Shown piece after piece: positions 36,021 to 44,618 of a stretch of 52,728 nt of DNA; the first letter of the stretch is position 1, and each line of letters starts with the position of its first letter. The translations under genes and the position numbers were made by a program. The notes under the pieces were generated by a model that was given only the letters and a program-made list of their open reading frames with translations, was not told the origin of the DNA and did not search any database. The stretch comes from Segetibacter sp. 3557_3 (GTDB taxonomy: Bacteria; Bacteroidota; Bacteroidia; Chitinophagales; Chitinophagaceae). The stretch covers positions 1 to 52,728 of the forward strand of contig NZ_SMSK01000027.1 in assembly GCF_004354985.1 (NCBI RefSeq), in the 5' to 3' direction.

Positions 36021-36386
36021 TTATTGAATTGTCTTTGCAGGCCTGGTGCTGTCGGATGGACGATGTTGAGCAGCCCAATTTGCCAGAGAATCAAACATTA
36101 CTTTATGTTTATCCGGATGCTCCTGGTAATATTGGTAGCTTTTAAAAAACTCATCTCTGGAAATTTTGTGAACTAGGAATACATGTTCATACATCCTGAT
36201 GGTTTCTTGTTTACGGTTAAAGCTGGTATCCTTAAAAACGTAGCTGGTAACGTATTCATCGGCACGGAGCAGATCGAACACAATTTTCTTCATTTGATTG
36301 GGGGGAAGGACGTCGTCAGGAACAGAAGACTGCGAATTACACGAAGACAAAAAGAGGCTCGCAGCTACAAGCACAATACGGATCAT
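36021..36386 (-). CDS. DUF4296 family lipoprotein
   Basis: 121 aa. The N-terminus MIRIVLVAASLFLSSCNS is a lipoprotein signal with Cys16 as the lipidation site. The mature part is helical and charged (MKKIVFDLLRADEYV, IRMYEHVFLVHKISRDEFFKSYQYYQEHP), the pattern of DUF4296 proteins common in Bacteroidota. The function is unknown; it is probably periplasmic, facing the outer or inner membrane. Its start overlaps the stop of the DUF4835 gene by four bases (ATGA). Confidence 0.88.
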   Translation of the reverse strand: MIRIVLVAASLFLSSCNSQSSVPDDVLPPNQMKKIVFDLLRADEYVTSYVFKDTSFNRKQETIRMYEHVFLVHKISRDEFFKSYQYYQEHPDKHKVMFDSLANWAAQHRPSDSTRPAKTIQ

Positions 36387-37303
36387 TTTATCTCCTCTTT
36401 GTATTTAGCAGCATTCGCAACGTCAAGCTTCTGAAGAATGTCAATTGCTCTAACCTTCTCTTGTGGGGAGGCTTTTTTAAAGATCTTTATCAGTTCCTGG
36501 GATTTCCCCTGCATGAAAAACTGCACGATCATCGTGTTCGGATTTTCCTGGTTCATCGCCTGCAGTCGATTTATAGCCTCAAGGATTTGCGTTCTTGCAT
36601 TTTGTTCATTCTCATACATCTGATCAAGACCTGAGCGATAGTAAGTATATATAACGTCGTGAACTATGTTGTAACGCGAGTTCATCATGTTTTCGGTAAG
36701 CCAATACCGGTTTCGCCTGCCATCAAAAGCCTTCCAACCAGTGATTTCGCGGCTTTCAGGAGCGTTGTTGACAATGTTCTGGGCCCGTTGAAAAAAAGCG
36801 TCCCCACCTTTAGAAGCAAATGAGTCATAGTCGAGCCCCAGCATTACGTACACATAATACGCGATCGTAGCCGTAAGGTTGCTGGCAAGTGCATCACTCC
36901 CCTGTACCCGGCTTTCGTTGAATTCAACCGGCTGGTATTCGACGTATCTAAACGCAAGATCTGCATCCTGGAAGTTTATTAAAGCGGTTTGATAAGAGGA
37001 ATTATAAACCGGGCGTGCAGCTTGGATGGTTAAAGACGCGGTGTACACATTGCTTTCAACGACCTTATCGATGTTTAGCAAAAAACTACACTCGACTTTT
37101 TCCTGCGACTGGAAGGCGTCTGATGTCCATTTTCTGTTATTGATGAAGTTGGTCAATTGGGTTTGTAATGTCTGGAAGATTTTCTTATCAACCGACGTTC
37201 CTACCCGTGTCGAAACCACGGTAACCTTTGCCTGAACTTCCTGGCCTTTTACCCCCGCACACAAGGCAAGAAAAAGCGTGAGGAAAATGCTATTTTTTAT
37301 CAT
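36383..37303 (-). CDS. DUF4835/PorD-like secreted protein
   Basis: 306 aa from ATG 37303, which gives a Sec signal peptide (IKNSIFLTLFLALCAGVKGQ). The mature protein contains QEVQAKVTVVSTRVGTSVDKKIFQTLQ at its start, then GDAFFQRAQNIVNNAPESREITGWKAFDGRRNRYWL. This is the DUF4835 pattern, linked in recalled annotation to PorD of the type IX secretion system; that link is not proven here. The start lies inside the last 14 bases of coaBC and the stop overlaps the DUF4296 start, so the three are translationally coupled. Confidence 0.88.
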   Translation of the reverse strand: MIKNSIFLTLFLALCAGVKGQEVQAKVTVVSTRVGTSVDKKIFQTLQTQLTNFINNRKWTSDAFQSQEKVECSFLLNIDKVVESNVYTASLTIQAARPVYNSSYQTALINFQDADLAFRYVEYQPVEFNESRVQGSDALASNLTATIAYYVYVMLGLDYDSFASKGGDAFFQRAQNIVNNAPESREITGWKAFDGRRNRYWLTENMMNSRYNIVHDVIYTYYRSGLDQMYENEQNARTQILEAINRLQAMNQENPNTMIVQFFMQGKSQELIKIFKKASPQEKVRAIDILQKLDVANAAKYKEEIK

Positions 37304-38492
37304 GAAGCTTCTGTATGATGATGTCAACAATATCTTTTGCAACAGCAGACTTGGATTTAGATGGAAAAAGCCATTCATTACCCTGACGATCAAAAATAAT
37401 TACTTTGTTTGTGTCTTTCCCGAAACCCGCATCAGCGTCGCGGAGGGAATTTAAAACAATCAGGTCAGCATTCTTGTTCTTTAACTTTTCAATCGCGTGA
37501 ACCCTTTCATTTTCGGTTTCCAATGCAAAACCCGCGAGGAATTGATTTTCATTTTTGATTTCGCCAAAATGCTTTAAAATATCCTTTGTTTTGGTTAGCT
37601 CTAAAGAGATAGTGCCCGACTCTTTTTTAATCTTTTGAGTTTCCTGATTTAGGGGTCGATAGTCAGCAACAGCAGCAGCCATAACGATAATATCTGAGGT
37701 TGAAAAGATTGAAAGGCAGCTGTCAAACATTTCCGAAGCGGATACTACATTGGACACTTTAATGCCACGATACTTTGTGTGCTCCGATGTTGGTCCGCAA
37801 ACCACCTGCACGTTTGCGCCTGCAGCAAAGAATTGCTCAGCAAGGGCAAAACCCATTTTTCCACTCGAATGGTTACCAATAAATCTCACGGGATCAATAG
37901 CCTCATAGGTGGGGCCTGCAGAAATCAACACCGATTTACCAGCTAATTGAGACTCCCGGAAGTAAGTTTCTTCCAGGTAGGTTAGAATATCATCCGGCTC
38001 CGACATCCGGCCTTCTCCGTAGAGCCCGCTTGCAAGTTCGCCATTGTTCACCGGAATAACGGCGTTGCCAAAATCCAGGATGGTTGCCAAATTCCGTCTT
38101 GTACTCGGATGATGCCACATATCTTCATCCATGGCAGGAGCAACGACTACCGGGCACGTGGCAGATAAATAAATCGCAAGCAGCAAATTATCGCAGAAAC
38201 CTCCGGCCATCTTAGCCAGGGTATTGCAGCTAAGTGGAGCAATAAGCATTACGTCTGCCCACCGTCCGAGCATCACATGATTTGCCCACGTTTCGCCATC
38301 AGCAAGAACGCTGAGAACCTTATTTTTACTTAGTGTTGATAATGTCAGGACTGAAACGAAGTCTGCTGCGGCTGGAGTGATCACTACCCGAACTTCTGCA
38401 CCAGCTTTTACAAGTAATCGCACCAATAAAATGGCTTTGTAAGCGGCAATGCTGCCGGTCACGCCCAGTAAGATTTTTTTTCCACGGATCAT
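37290..38492 (-). CDS. coaBC: Bifunctional phosphopantothenoylcysteine decarboxylase/phosphopantothenate-cysteine ligase
   Basis: Two consecutive steps of coenzyme A synthesis. 400 aa. The N-terminal flavoprotein decarboxylase (CoaC) has GVTGSIAAYKAILLVRLL, catalytic-type His72 (WANHVMLGRWAD) and APAMDEDMW, where Asp replaces the more usual Asn. The C-terminal ligase (CoaB) has SAGPTYEAIDPVRFIGNHSSG (part), KMGFALAEQF and AAAVADYRP. It is separated from rpoZ by a terminator-like hairpin, so its level may be lower than that of the genes before it. Confidence 0.96.
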   Translation of the reverse strand: MIRGKKILLGVTGSIAAYKAILLVRLLVKAGAEVRVVITPAAADFVSVLTLSTLSKNKVLSVLADGETWANHVMLGRWADVMLIAPLSCNTLAKMAGGFCDNLLLAIYLSATCPVVVAPAMDEDMWHHPSTRRNLATILDFGNAVIPVNNGELASGLYGEGRMSEPDDILTYLEETYFRESQLAGKSVLISAGPTYEAIDPVRFIGNHSSGKMGFALAEQFFAAGANVQVVCGPTSEHTKYRGIKVSNVVSASEMFDSCLSIFSTSDIIVMAAAVADYRPLNQETQKIKKESGTISLELTKTKDILKHFGEIKNENQFLAGFALETENERVHAIEKLKNKNADLIVLNSLRDADAGFGKDTNKVIIFDRQGNEWLFPSKSKSAVAKDIVDIIIQKLHDKK

Positions 38493-38504
38493 CGTTCCTA
38501 AAAT

Positions 38505-38538
38505 AACAAAAAACGACAGTCCAAGAACTGCCGTTTTT
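38505..38538 (-). terminator. Intrinsic (possibly partial) terminator between rpoZ and coaBC
   Basis: On the minus strand AAAAACGGCAG-N8-CTGTCGTTTTTT forms a stem with one mismatch, followed by TTTTTTGTTATTTT. It lies inside an otherwise tight gene cluster, so it is likely an attenuating rather than absolute stop. Confidence 0.65.
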
Positions 38539-38558
38539 CAATCTGTTAAGAAAAAGCG

Positions 38559-38900
38559 TTAGCTAAAAAGATCTGAGTCATTCTTGCGATAGTATATCTT
38601 ATTATCCATAAACTCCTGGGTTGCCAGGATTGCAGGATTGGGCATTCTCTCGTAAGCTTTAGAAATCTCTATCTGTTCTTTGTTCTCATGTATTTCCTCA
38701 AGACTATCTGTATGACTTGCAAATTCTTCAAGTTTGTTATGAAGTTCTTCTTTGAGAGCGATGTTTATCTGGTTTGCGCGCTTTGCAACAATAGCGATAG
38801 ACTCATAGAGGTTACCGGTGAAATTTTTGATTTCAATAAGACTCTTTGTTTCTACAACACTACTTGTGTTTGCACTCATTTGCCTTCTTAACTTACTCAT
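38559..38900 (-). CDS. rpoZ: RNA polymerase subunit omega, Bacteroidota type
   Basis: 113 aa. Omega supports assembly of RNA polymerase through the beta-prime subunit. The family core is NLYESIAIVAKRANQINIALKEEL (about 30-53, listed here in parts), which matches the conserved omega helix with the RA(N)QI motif. A divergent C-terminal tail is typical for Bacteroidota. The start ATG overlaps the bamD stop by four bases. An internal ATG at codon 8 is possible. It is a small protein but clearly real by context and core motif. Confidence 0.88.
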   Translation of the reverse strand: MSKLRRQMSANTSSVVETKSLIEIKNFTGNLYESIAIVAKRANQINIALKEELHNKLEEFASHTDSLEEIHENKEQIEISKAYERMPNPAILATQEFMDNKIYYRKNDSDLFS

Positions 38901-39691
38901 GGTTTGGTGGATTTTATATTATTTAAGGACTGAGCTCTGTAGGTATTCACCGCTTTCACCAGCTTACTTTCCGGGAAACGATCTACAAAGTCAATACATT
39001 CAGCAACTACCTTATCATAGCGCTCTGCCTGCTTCGACTCTACGCTCATATTTGCATATTGATAGTAAGATTTTATCACCATCAACTTGTATTCATCAGC
39101 GCTCTTTGAGTCGAGAAAATTGTCAATCAACGAAGCAAATGCAATAGCGGCTGCCTTATAGTATCCTAAATTGTAATACAACTCAGCATTCTTGTACTCC
39201 TTTACTTCCAGTTTTGCCCTGGAAACATCAATGATATCTGTAGCCTCTTTGATCTTTGCAGATCCTGGATGTGTGTTAATAAACGCTTGCATTTGACCCA
39301 TCGCACGCATAGTGCTGGTCTGGTCTAAGTCGGGTTTTGGCGACTGCTTAAAGAAACAATAAGCCCGCATATAATCCCCTTCTTCTGCTTTGGCGCTATT
39401 CGGAAAGGTTTCAACAAACGTTTTAAACAGATTTTCGGCATTCATATAATCCCTCAGGTAGAATGCACAATAAGCATACTTAAAGTACAGGTCTTCAAAC
39501 CGGGCCGTACCCTTAAATATCGGAAAGAGTTCTTCGTAAATGACCTGGGCATTGTTATACTTTTTAGCAGCATAATAACTCTCAGCCATCTTGTATTTAT
39601 ACTCGTAATCAGTGCTCTTCATTACTTTGGCGAACTTGGAAGCACAAGAAGAGAGAACAACGACTAGAAAAATGATTAGGTACCTGTTCAT
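38897..39691 (-). CDS. bamD: Outer membrane assembly lipoprotein BamD
   Basis: 264 aa. Lipoprotein signal MNRYLIIFLVVVLSSCAS with Cys16 as the lipidation site. The rest is TPR-like helices (YKMAESYYAAKKYNNAQVIYEEL; YFKYAYCAFYLRDYMNAENLFK; TFVETFPNSAKAEEGDYMRAYCF), the pattern of BamD/YfiO. It works in the BAM complex that folds outer-membrane proteins. A -7 box (TAATTTTG) stands only 11 nt before the ATG. It is the first gene of the cluster down to scoB. Confidence 0.94.
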   Translation of the reverse strand: MNRYLIIFLVVVLSSCASKFAKVMKSTDYEYKYKMAESYYAAKKYNNAQVIYEELFPIFKGTARFEDLYFKYAYCAFYLRDYMNAENLFKTFVETFPNSAKAEEGDYMRAYCFFKQSPKPDLDQTSTMRAMGQMQAFINTHPGSAKIKEATDIIDVSRAKLEVKEYKNAELYYNLGYYKAAAIAFASLIDNFLDSKSADEYKLMVIKSYYQYANMSVESKQAERYDKVVAECIDFVDRFPESKLVKAVNTYRAQSLNNIKSTKP

Positions 39692-39701
39692 AAAGGGATC
39701 G

Positions 39702-39709
39702 CAAAATTA
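39702..39709 (-). promoter_or_regulatory. -7 box (TAATTTTG) of the bamD cluster
   Basis: An exact TAnnTTTG match on the minus strand lies 10 nt before the bamD ATG (39691), leaving only a few bases of leader. No clear -33 TTG at 19-20 nt. Confidence 0.5.
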
Positions 39710-39802
39710 GGCAATTAGCACCAAATTATAGCTGTAATCCCATAATCATTCAAAGTATGTAGTTAATTATATATTAAAGAGCCCTTTCGAGTAGGTCATA
39801 AC

Positions 39803-39833
39803 AAAAAGACCTCCCAATTTGGGAGGTCTTTTG
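39803..39833 (-). terminator. Intrinsic terminator of ompA
   Basis: AAAAGACCTCCC-AATTT-GGGAGGTCTTTT is a perfect 12-bp stem, with T-rich ends in both directions. It lies 19 nt after the ompA stop. Confidence 0.9.
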
Positions 39834-39851
39834 TTATTAAAGTTTTATCAA

Positions 39852-41489
39852 CTATCCTCTTTTCAAGTTCGGATGTGGAGCAGGAACAGTGTTTGGTCCT
39901 TCTTCGTTAGTACCAATCAGGTCAACTGTATTGTTGTCGCCTTCAGTACCATAAGAGAAGATAAATCTGTCTTCAGAAATACCTTGTCTTTCAACCAGGT
40001 ACCTGATTACTGCATTTACCCGATCCCAGCTCAGCTGCTGTGCACGCTTATCACTTGCACCGTAACCTGTAACCCGGATTTTACATGTAGGACTGCCTTT
40101 GATTTGAGCAGCTGCACCAGCTAAGATTGCCTGAGCATCCCTGCTAAGTGTAGCAGATCCTGAACGGAATTGGATGCTTGGTAAGCTACCTATTCCACAA
40201 TCACCCATTCCACCTTTCCAGTTTGCCATTGAGTCTCTCAACTCTTTACAGCAGCTTGGCTCTGGGCAAGTACCGACACCATCAGCATCAACAGGGAAAC
40301 ATTTCTGAGAAGTCAACAGTTCTTTGTCTTTAAAATCAGGTACACCATCACCATCGCTATCTCTTGATACACCACGAGCATCAACCGGAGCACCTTGAGG
40401 AGTATTTGGCTCCATATCGAACTGATCTGTGATACCGTCACCATCAGCATCAGGTAATACCGGCGTAGGTATCTTCATGTGCTGAGGAGCGTTAAGTTCG
40501 TTAAATATGAAGTTGTTTGGATTAACCCACCACAAAGGCTGTACAGATCTTGTCCTGCTACCCATGTTGATGTTTATCCTAAGACTTGTAAATGACAGAA
40601 GATCGTTTGATTTACCGGCTGCTTTAGCATCCAGGTTGTCATCGAACAAATAAGTGAACTTCTGCTCAAGACCAATGTTTACTTTATCGCTTAATTTCCT
40701 GGCAATACCGCCACCTACGTTAACGGCATGTCTAAGAAGTTGATTGCTTTTCCAACGGCTGAAGTTGTTTCTGCTTCCGTTAAGAACGCCACCATTGCTT
40801 TCGTATTCAGTATCAGAATTACCATCATTAAGAATGTCTTTATAGTAAGTACGGATATCTTTCCTTTTCGCTGGAATGTTATTGATTTGCTGTTGAGTAT
40901 ACAAGCCACCTTGTGCGTTTCTTGCATTTACGTCAACATCTGCCGCTACAAAACTGTAACCACCTAATACATACAGAGAAGTTTTTGGATTTCCCCTGTA
41001 GAAACTTGTGTTGTTCAGCTCGGCAATCGCGTCTAACGAGGCCATGTGAATCTTGGTGCGGTAATTAGCAATGTAATTTCCTCCACCATAAGCCCCAAAT
41101 GGATTTGGGAAGGTGTTACCTGGAATTAATGAAGCTGCGTTAGGCCTGTAATCCAACCCAAAATTGAAACCGCCCGTGTAAGCAGCTCTCAGAGAGAAGG
41201 TGTGTCCAAGCGACCTTCTAACTGATACGGTACCACCAAATCCCGGACGAGGTGATACATCACCGAGAATCATTGACAGACCGCCCCCGATACCTAGTTC
41301 CCATTGATCCCTTGGCTTAGCAGGGTACGGGTACTGGTTGTTCAGGAACTCACTGTGCTGAGGTAGCAGCTTTGTAGAAATTTTCGACGAATCCCTCCAA
41401 TCATATCCCGCATCACTCCGCTGCCCGAAAGCTGCAGAAGACACCAGGCTGATCAACCCTAAAATTAATTTGTACTTGTTGCTTGCCAT
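39852..41489 (-). CDS. OmpA family outer-membrane protein with calcium-binding repeats
   Basis: 545 aa. Signal peptide about 1-22 (YKLILGLISLVSSAAFGQ). An N-terminal beta-barrel region (about 45-310) precedes thrombospondin type 3-like acidic repeats DADGDGITD and DSDGDGVPD (about 340-385). A C-terminal OmpA domain follows (IQFRSGSATLSRDAQ, then RVTGYGAS, RAQQLSWDRVNAVIRYLV). The OmpA domain binds peptidoglycan, so the protein likely ties outer membrane to wall. A strong promoter and terminator fit an abundant protein. Confidence 0.93.
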   Translation of the reverse strand: MASNKYKLILGLISLVSSAAFGQRSDAGYDWRDSSKISTKLLPQHSEFLNNQYPYPAKPRDQWELGIGGGLSMILGDVSPRPGFGGTVSVRRSLGHTFSLRAAYTGGFNFGLDYRPNAASLIPGNTFPNPFGAYGGGNYIANYRTKIHMASLDAIAELNNTSFYRGNPKTSLYVLGGYSFVAADVDVNARNAQGGLYTQQQINNIPAKRKDIRTYYKDILNDGNSDTEYESNGGVLNGSRNNFSRWKSNQLLRHAVNVGGGIARKLSDKVNIGLEQKFTYLFDDNLDAKAAGKSNDLLSFTSLRININMGSRTRSVQPLWWVNPNNFIFNELNAPQHMKIPTPVLPDADGDGITDQFDMEPNTPQGAPVDARGVSRDSDGDGVPDFKDKELLTSQKCFPVDADGVGTCPEPSCCKELRDSMANWKGGMGDCGIGSLPSIQFRSGSATLSRDAQAILAGAAAQIKGSPTCKIRVTGYGASDKRAQQLSWDRVNAVIRYLVERQGISEDRFIFSYGTEGDNNTVDLIGTNEEGPNTVPAPHPNLKRG

Positions 41490-41553
41490 AGAAATTGTTA
41501 TATTTTTTGTATTAGTAAATCTTTGTGTTAAAGTTAGTTGTTAAGAGTCGCTG

Positions 41554-41584
41554 CAAAAGTAGGCATTGCACATGAAATACCAAA
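41554..41584 (-). promoter_or_regulatory. Promoter of ompA (TTTG-N19-TACTTTTG)
   Basis: On the minus strand TTTG (41584-41581), 19 nt and TACTTTTG (41561-41554) form a near-ideal Bacteroidota promoter. The ATG follows after 64 nt. The region matches the efp promoter at 26 of 31 positions. Confidence 0.72.
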
Positions 41585-41775
41585 TTTTTACAATCTAATT
41601 TGCTTTTTAACAAAACACAAGCTTAAAAAACTATTCCAGCGAGGTTAAATCTTTCAGCATATAAAAGCAAGCGTATAAGCCTGTTTTTGTGGTGTATTGT
41701 AGAATTAATTTCTCATTATATCATTAATCTTCCCTAAATAGAATTCAGTATTATATTGCGCCTAAGTTCTCCATA

Positions 41776-42738
41776 ATGCAATTAGCTCAATCGATTATCG
41801 CTGCTGAATTAGAACAGTTCGAAAAACATTTTAAATCAGCGGTAAAAAGCAATGTTTCCCTTCTTGATAAGATCATGCAGTACATCGTTAAGCGGAAAGG
41901 AAAACAACTGCGGCCGATGTTTGTATTGCTGTCGGCAAAACTAGGTGGGGAGATCAATGATAAAACTTACCGTGCAGCTTCCCTGGTAGAATTGTTACAC
42001 ACCGCCACCCTTGTACATGACGATGTTGTTGATGAGTCCCTCGAACGCCGGGGATTCTTTTCTATTAACGCTTTATGGAAGAATAAAATTGCGGTGCTGG
42101 TTGGTGATTATCTTCTTTCAAAAGGGCTATTGCTTTCCCTCGACAACCAGGACTTCAGAACATTACAAATCTTATCGACGGCCGTTAAACTGATGAGTGA
42201 AGGTGAATTGCTGCAAATCGAAAAGGCCAGGAACCTAAACCTCAAGGAAGATATTTACTTTGAAATCATCAGGAACAAAACCGCCTCGCTGGTAGCTTCT
42301 TCATGTGCAGCCGGGGCATCAACAACCTTTACAGACGATATCTCAATAGAAAAAATGCGGCTGTTTGGTGAAAAGGCCGGCATCGCTTTCCAGATCAAGG
42401 ATGACCTTTTTGACTACGGTTCGGCCGACATTGGTAAACCGACCGGAAATGATATTAAGGAGAAAAAACTTACGCTTCCTTTAATTTACACCCTTAATAA
42501 TGTAAATGCATCTTTAAAAAGGGAGATCATTTATATCATAAAAAATGAAAACACCGATAAAGAAAAGGTGAGGTATGTGATTGAGCAGGTAGAAAAAAAC
42601 GGCGGAATTTCGTATGCTGCAGAAAAAATGCTTTCTTACAGAGATGAGGCCCTGGCAGAACTATACCATTTTGCCCCTGGCCAGGTAAGGGATGGCCTGG
42701 AAGAATTGGTTAGGTATACAACAGACCGCAAGTACTAA
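41776..42738 (+). CDS. Polyprenyl diphosphate synthase
   Basis: 320 aa trans-prenyltransferase that chains isopentenyl diphosphate units, probably for the menaquinone side chain. First Asp-rich motif HDDVVDES (Asp82, 83, 86), second IKDDLFDYG (Asp209, 210, 213). KGKQLRPMFVLLSAKL (41-56) holds the diphosphate-binding residues, and SLVELLHTATLVHDD precedes the first motif. Length and sequence resemble octaprenyl/heptaprenyl synthases, but chain length cannot be read safely. It is 2 nt before recJ and so co-transcribed. This pathway links to mqnB-mqnD elsewhere in the window. Confidence 0.94.
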   Translation: MQLAQSIIAAELEQFEKHFKSAVKSNVSLLDKIMQYIVKRKGKQLRPMFVLLSAKLGGEINDKTYRAASLVELLHTATLVHDDVVDESLERRGFFSINALWKNKIAVLVGDYLLSKGLLLSLDNQDFRTLQILSTAVKLMSEGELLQIEKARNLNLKEDIYFEIIRNKTASLVASSCAAGASTTFTDDISIEKMRLFGEKAGIAFQIKDDLFDYGSADIGKPTGNDIKEKKLTLPLIYTLNNVNASLKREIIYIIKNENTDKEKVRYVIEQVEKNGGISYAAEKMLSYRDEALAELYHFAPGQVRDGLEELVRYTTDRKY

Positions 42739-42740
42739 AA

Positions 42741-44462
42741 ATGCAAAAACGATGGAAAATATTAGCTGCGGACCCTTCCTCCGTTAACGGACTGTATGGA
42801 TCGTTGAAGGTCCACCCCATCATTTGCAGGCTGCTTGTACAGCGTGGTTACGACACATTTGAGAAAGCAAAACAATTCTTCCGTCCGCAGCTGTCTGACC
42901 TGCATGATTCCTGGATGATGAAGGACATGGCAAAGGCCGTCGCAAGAATTGAACGGGCCATGCAATCGAACGAGCGAATCCTTGTTTTTGGTGATTATGA
43001 TGTAGATGGAACAACCGCTGTTGCAACGGTATACCAATTTATAAACTCGGTTTACCAGAATCTAGATTTTTACATCCCTCACCGTTACCGTGAAGGATAT
43101 GGGGTATCTAAACAGGGAATCGATTATGCTTATGCAACGGGTGTAACCCTGATTATCTCTCTGGACTGCGGCATAAAATCCGTTGATTTAATCCGGTATG
43201 CTAAAAGTCTCGACATCGACTTTATAGTTTGTGACCATCATATGCCTGATCCGGAGTTACCACCTGCGGTTGCCATACTAAACCCGAAACAACAGGATTG
43301 CTTGTATCCTTACAAAGAATTGTGTGGTTGCGGAGTGGGGTTTAAGCTAATAAGTGCACTCGCCCAAAAGATGGGCCTACCCGAGAACGCTTACCTGAAG
43401 TACCTAGACCTTGTTGCTACTGCAATTGCTGCCGACATTGTACCACTGACAGGCGAGAACAGGGTACTCGCCTATTATGGCTTAAAGATGGTAAATGAGG
43501 GTCCATGTGAAGGTATAAAAGCACTGATGGAACTGGCCGGTGTGCAAAAAGAAATGTTTCTTACCAATCTTGTTTTTGTGATTGCACCGCGTGTTAATGC
43601 CGCCGGGCGAATGGATGATGCCCGAAAAGCGGTTCTGCTGTTTATAGAAAAGGATTGTGAGAAGGCTAAAACATTCGCTGAAATGCTTCATCACGATAAT
43701 AAAGACCGCCGCGAAGCAGATAGTACGATTACTGAGGAAGCCCTGGCTTTTATAAAGACTGACCTTTTACGACAGGATAGAAAATCAACCGTAGTTTACC
43801 AGGAGCACTGGCACAAGGGAGTTGTAGGTATTGTTGCGTCACGACTTATCGAAACCTATCACCGACCAACTGTGGTGCTTACCCGGAGCGGTGAAGTTGC
43901 TGCAGGTAGCGCGCGGAGTGTGCCGGGTTTTAACTTGTACGAGGCAATACATGCTTGCCGTGAGCACCTGCTTGGATACGGCGGGCATTTCGCTGCTGCA
44001 GGTATGACGCTTTTGCCCGAAAATATTGAGGCATTTAGATCGAAGTTCGAAGAGGTGGTAAGTGCCACCATCGAGCCCGAATTATTGATCCCCCAGATTT
44101 TAATTGATACGGAAGTCCTTTTCTCAGATCTTAAGCCTTCGCTTTACAGGATTATTGCGCAGATGGAACCATTCGGACCCGAAAATATGCGCCCTGTTTT
44201 TATTGCGCGGCAGGTTTACGATACCGGATGGAGCAAGGTGGTAAAAGAACAACACATCAAATTTGTGCTTGTACAAAACAATGTCACTTTTACCGGTATC
44301 GGGTTTAACATGGTGGAAAAGTTTGCCATCCTCCTTGAAAAAAAGCCGATGGATATTGTTTTTACTTTAGAAGAGAATATCTGGAACGGCGAAACTCACC
44401 TGCAATTAAAGGTTTGCGATTTACGACTTTCGGAAACCTTACCAATGCCCTCTTTGAACTGA
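42741..44462 (+). CDS. recJ: Single-stranded-DNA-specific exonuclease RecJ
   Basis: 573 aa 5'-3' single-strand DNA exonuclease acting in recombination and repair. DHH-family motifs: FGDYDVDGTTAV (Asp85, 87, 89), SLDCGI, CDHHMPD (Asp165-His166-His167), then NAAGRMDDA. The DHHA1 domain carries GYGGHFAAAGM. A C-terminal OB-like domain (about 455-560) completes the usual RecJ. It follows the polyprenyl synthase after 2 nt. No terminator is obvious; a dispersed repeat follows. Confidence 0.96.
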   Translation: MQKRWKILAADPSSVNGLYGSLKVHPIICRLLVQRGYDTFEKAKQFFRPQLSDLHDSWMMKDMAKAVARIERAMQSNERILVFGDYDVDGTTAVATVYQFINSVYQNLDFYIPHRYREGYGVSKQGIDYAYATGVTLIISLDCGIKSVDLIRYAKSLDIDFIVCDHHMPDPELPPAVAILNPKQQDCLYPYKELCGCGVGFKLISALAQKMGLPENAYLKYLDLVATAIAADIVPLTGENRVLAYYGLKMVNEGPCEGIKALMELAGVQKEMFLTNLVFVIAPRVNAAGRMDDARKAVLLFIEKDCEKAKTFAEMLHHDNKDRREADSTITEEALAFIKTDLLRQDRKSTVVYQEHWHKGVVGIVASRLIETYHRPTVVLTRSGEVAAGSARSVPGFNLYEAIHACREHLLGYGGHFAAAGMTLLPENIEAFRSKFEEVVSATIEPELLIPQILIDTEVLFSDLKPSLYRIIAQMEPFGPENMRPVFIARQVYDTGWSKVVKEQHIKFVLVQNNVTFTGIGFNMVEKFAILLEKKPMDIVFTLEENIWNGETHLQLKVCDLRLSETLPMPSLN

Positions 44463-44494
44463 TCGCCGGATATGCAGATCAATGATTTGCCGAC

Positions 44495-44554
44495 GAAGTG
44501 ATTGCGACGCAACGATGATGCTATGAAAAACTGCTGCCGGTATCTAAAAAAAAA
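44495..44554 (+). repeat. Dispersed intergenic repeat, copy 4
   Basis: GAAGTGATTGCGACGCAACG leads to ATG (to 44517). 26 nt follow that end CTGCCGGTAT, then CT and nine A. It lies between the convergent recJ and htpG genes and shares the 22 bases AAGTGATTG...GATG with copy 3. Confidence 0.75.
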
Positions 44555-44566
44555 CATTCCTGCTCA

Positions 44567-44598
44567 AAATAACAAGGGCAGCAAATTGCCGCCCTTGT
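44567..44598 (-). terminator. Intrinsic terminator of htpG
   Basis: ACAAGGGC (44572-44579) pairs with GCCCTTGT (44591-44598), with an inner GCA/TGC extension across one mismatch. On the minus strand it is followed by TATTTTG, a weak T-run. Confidence 0.65.
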
Positions 44599-44618
44599 AC
44601 TATTATCATTATTAGCGA

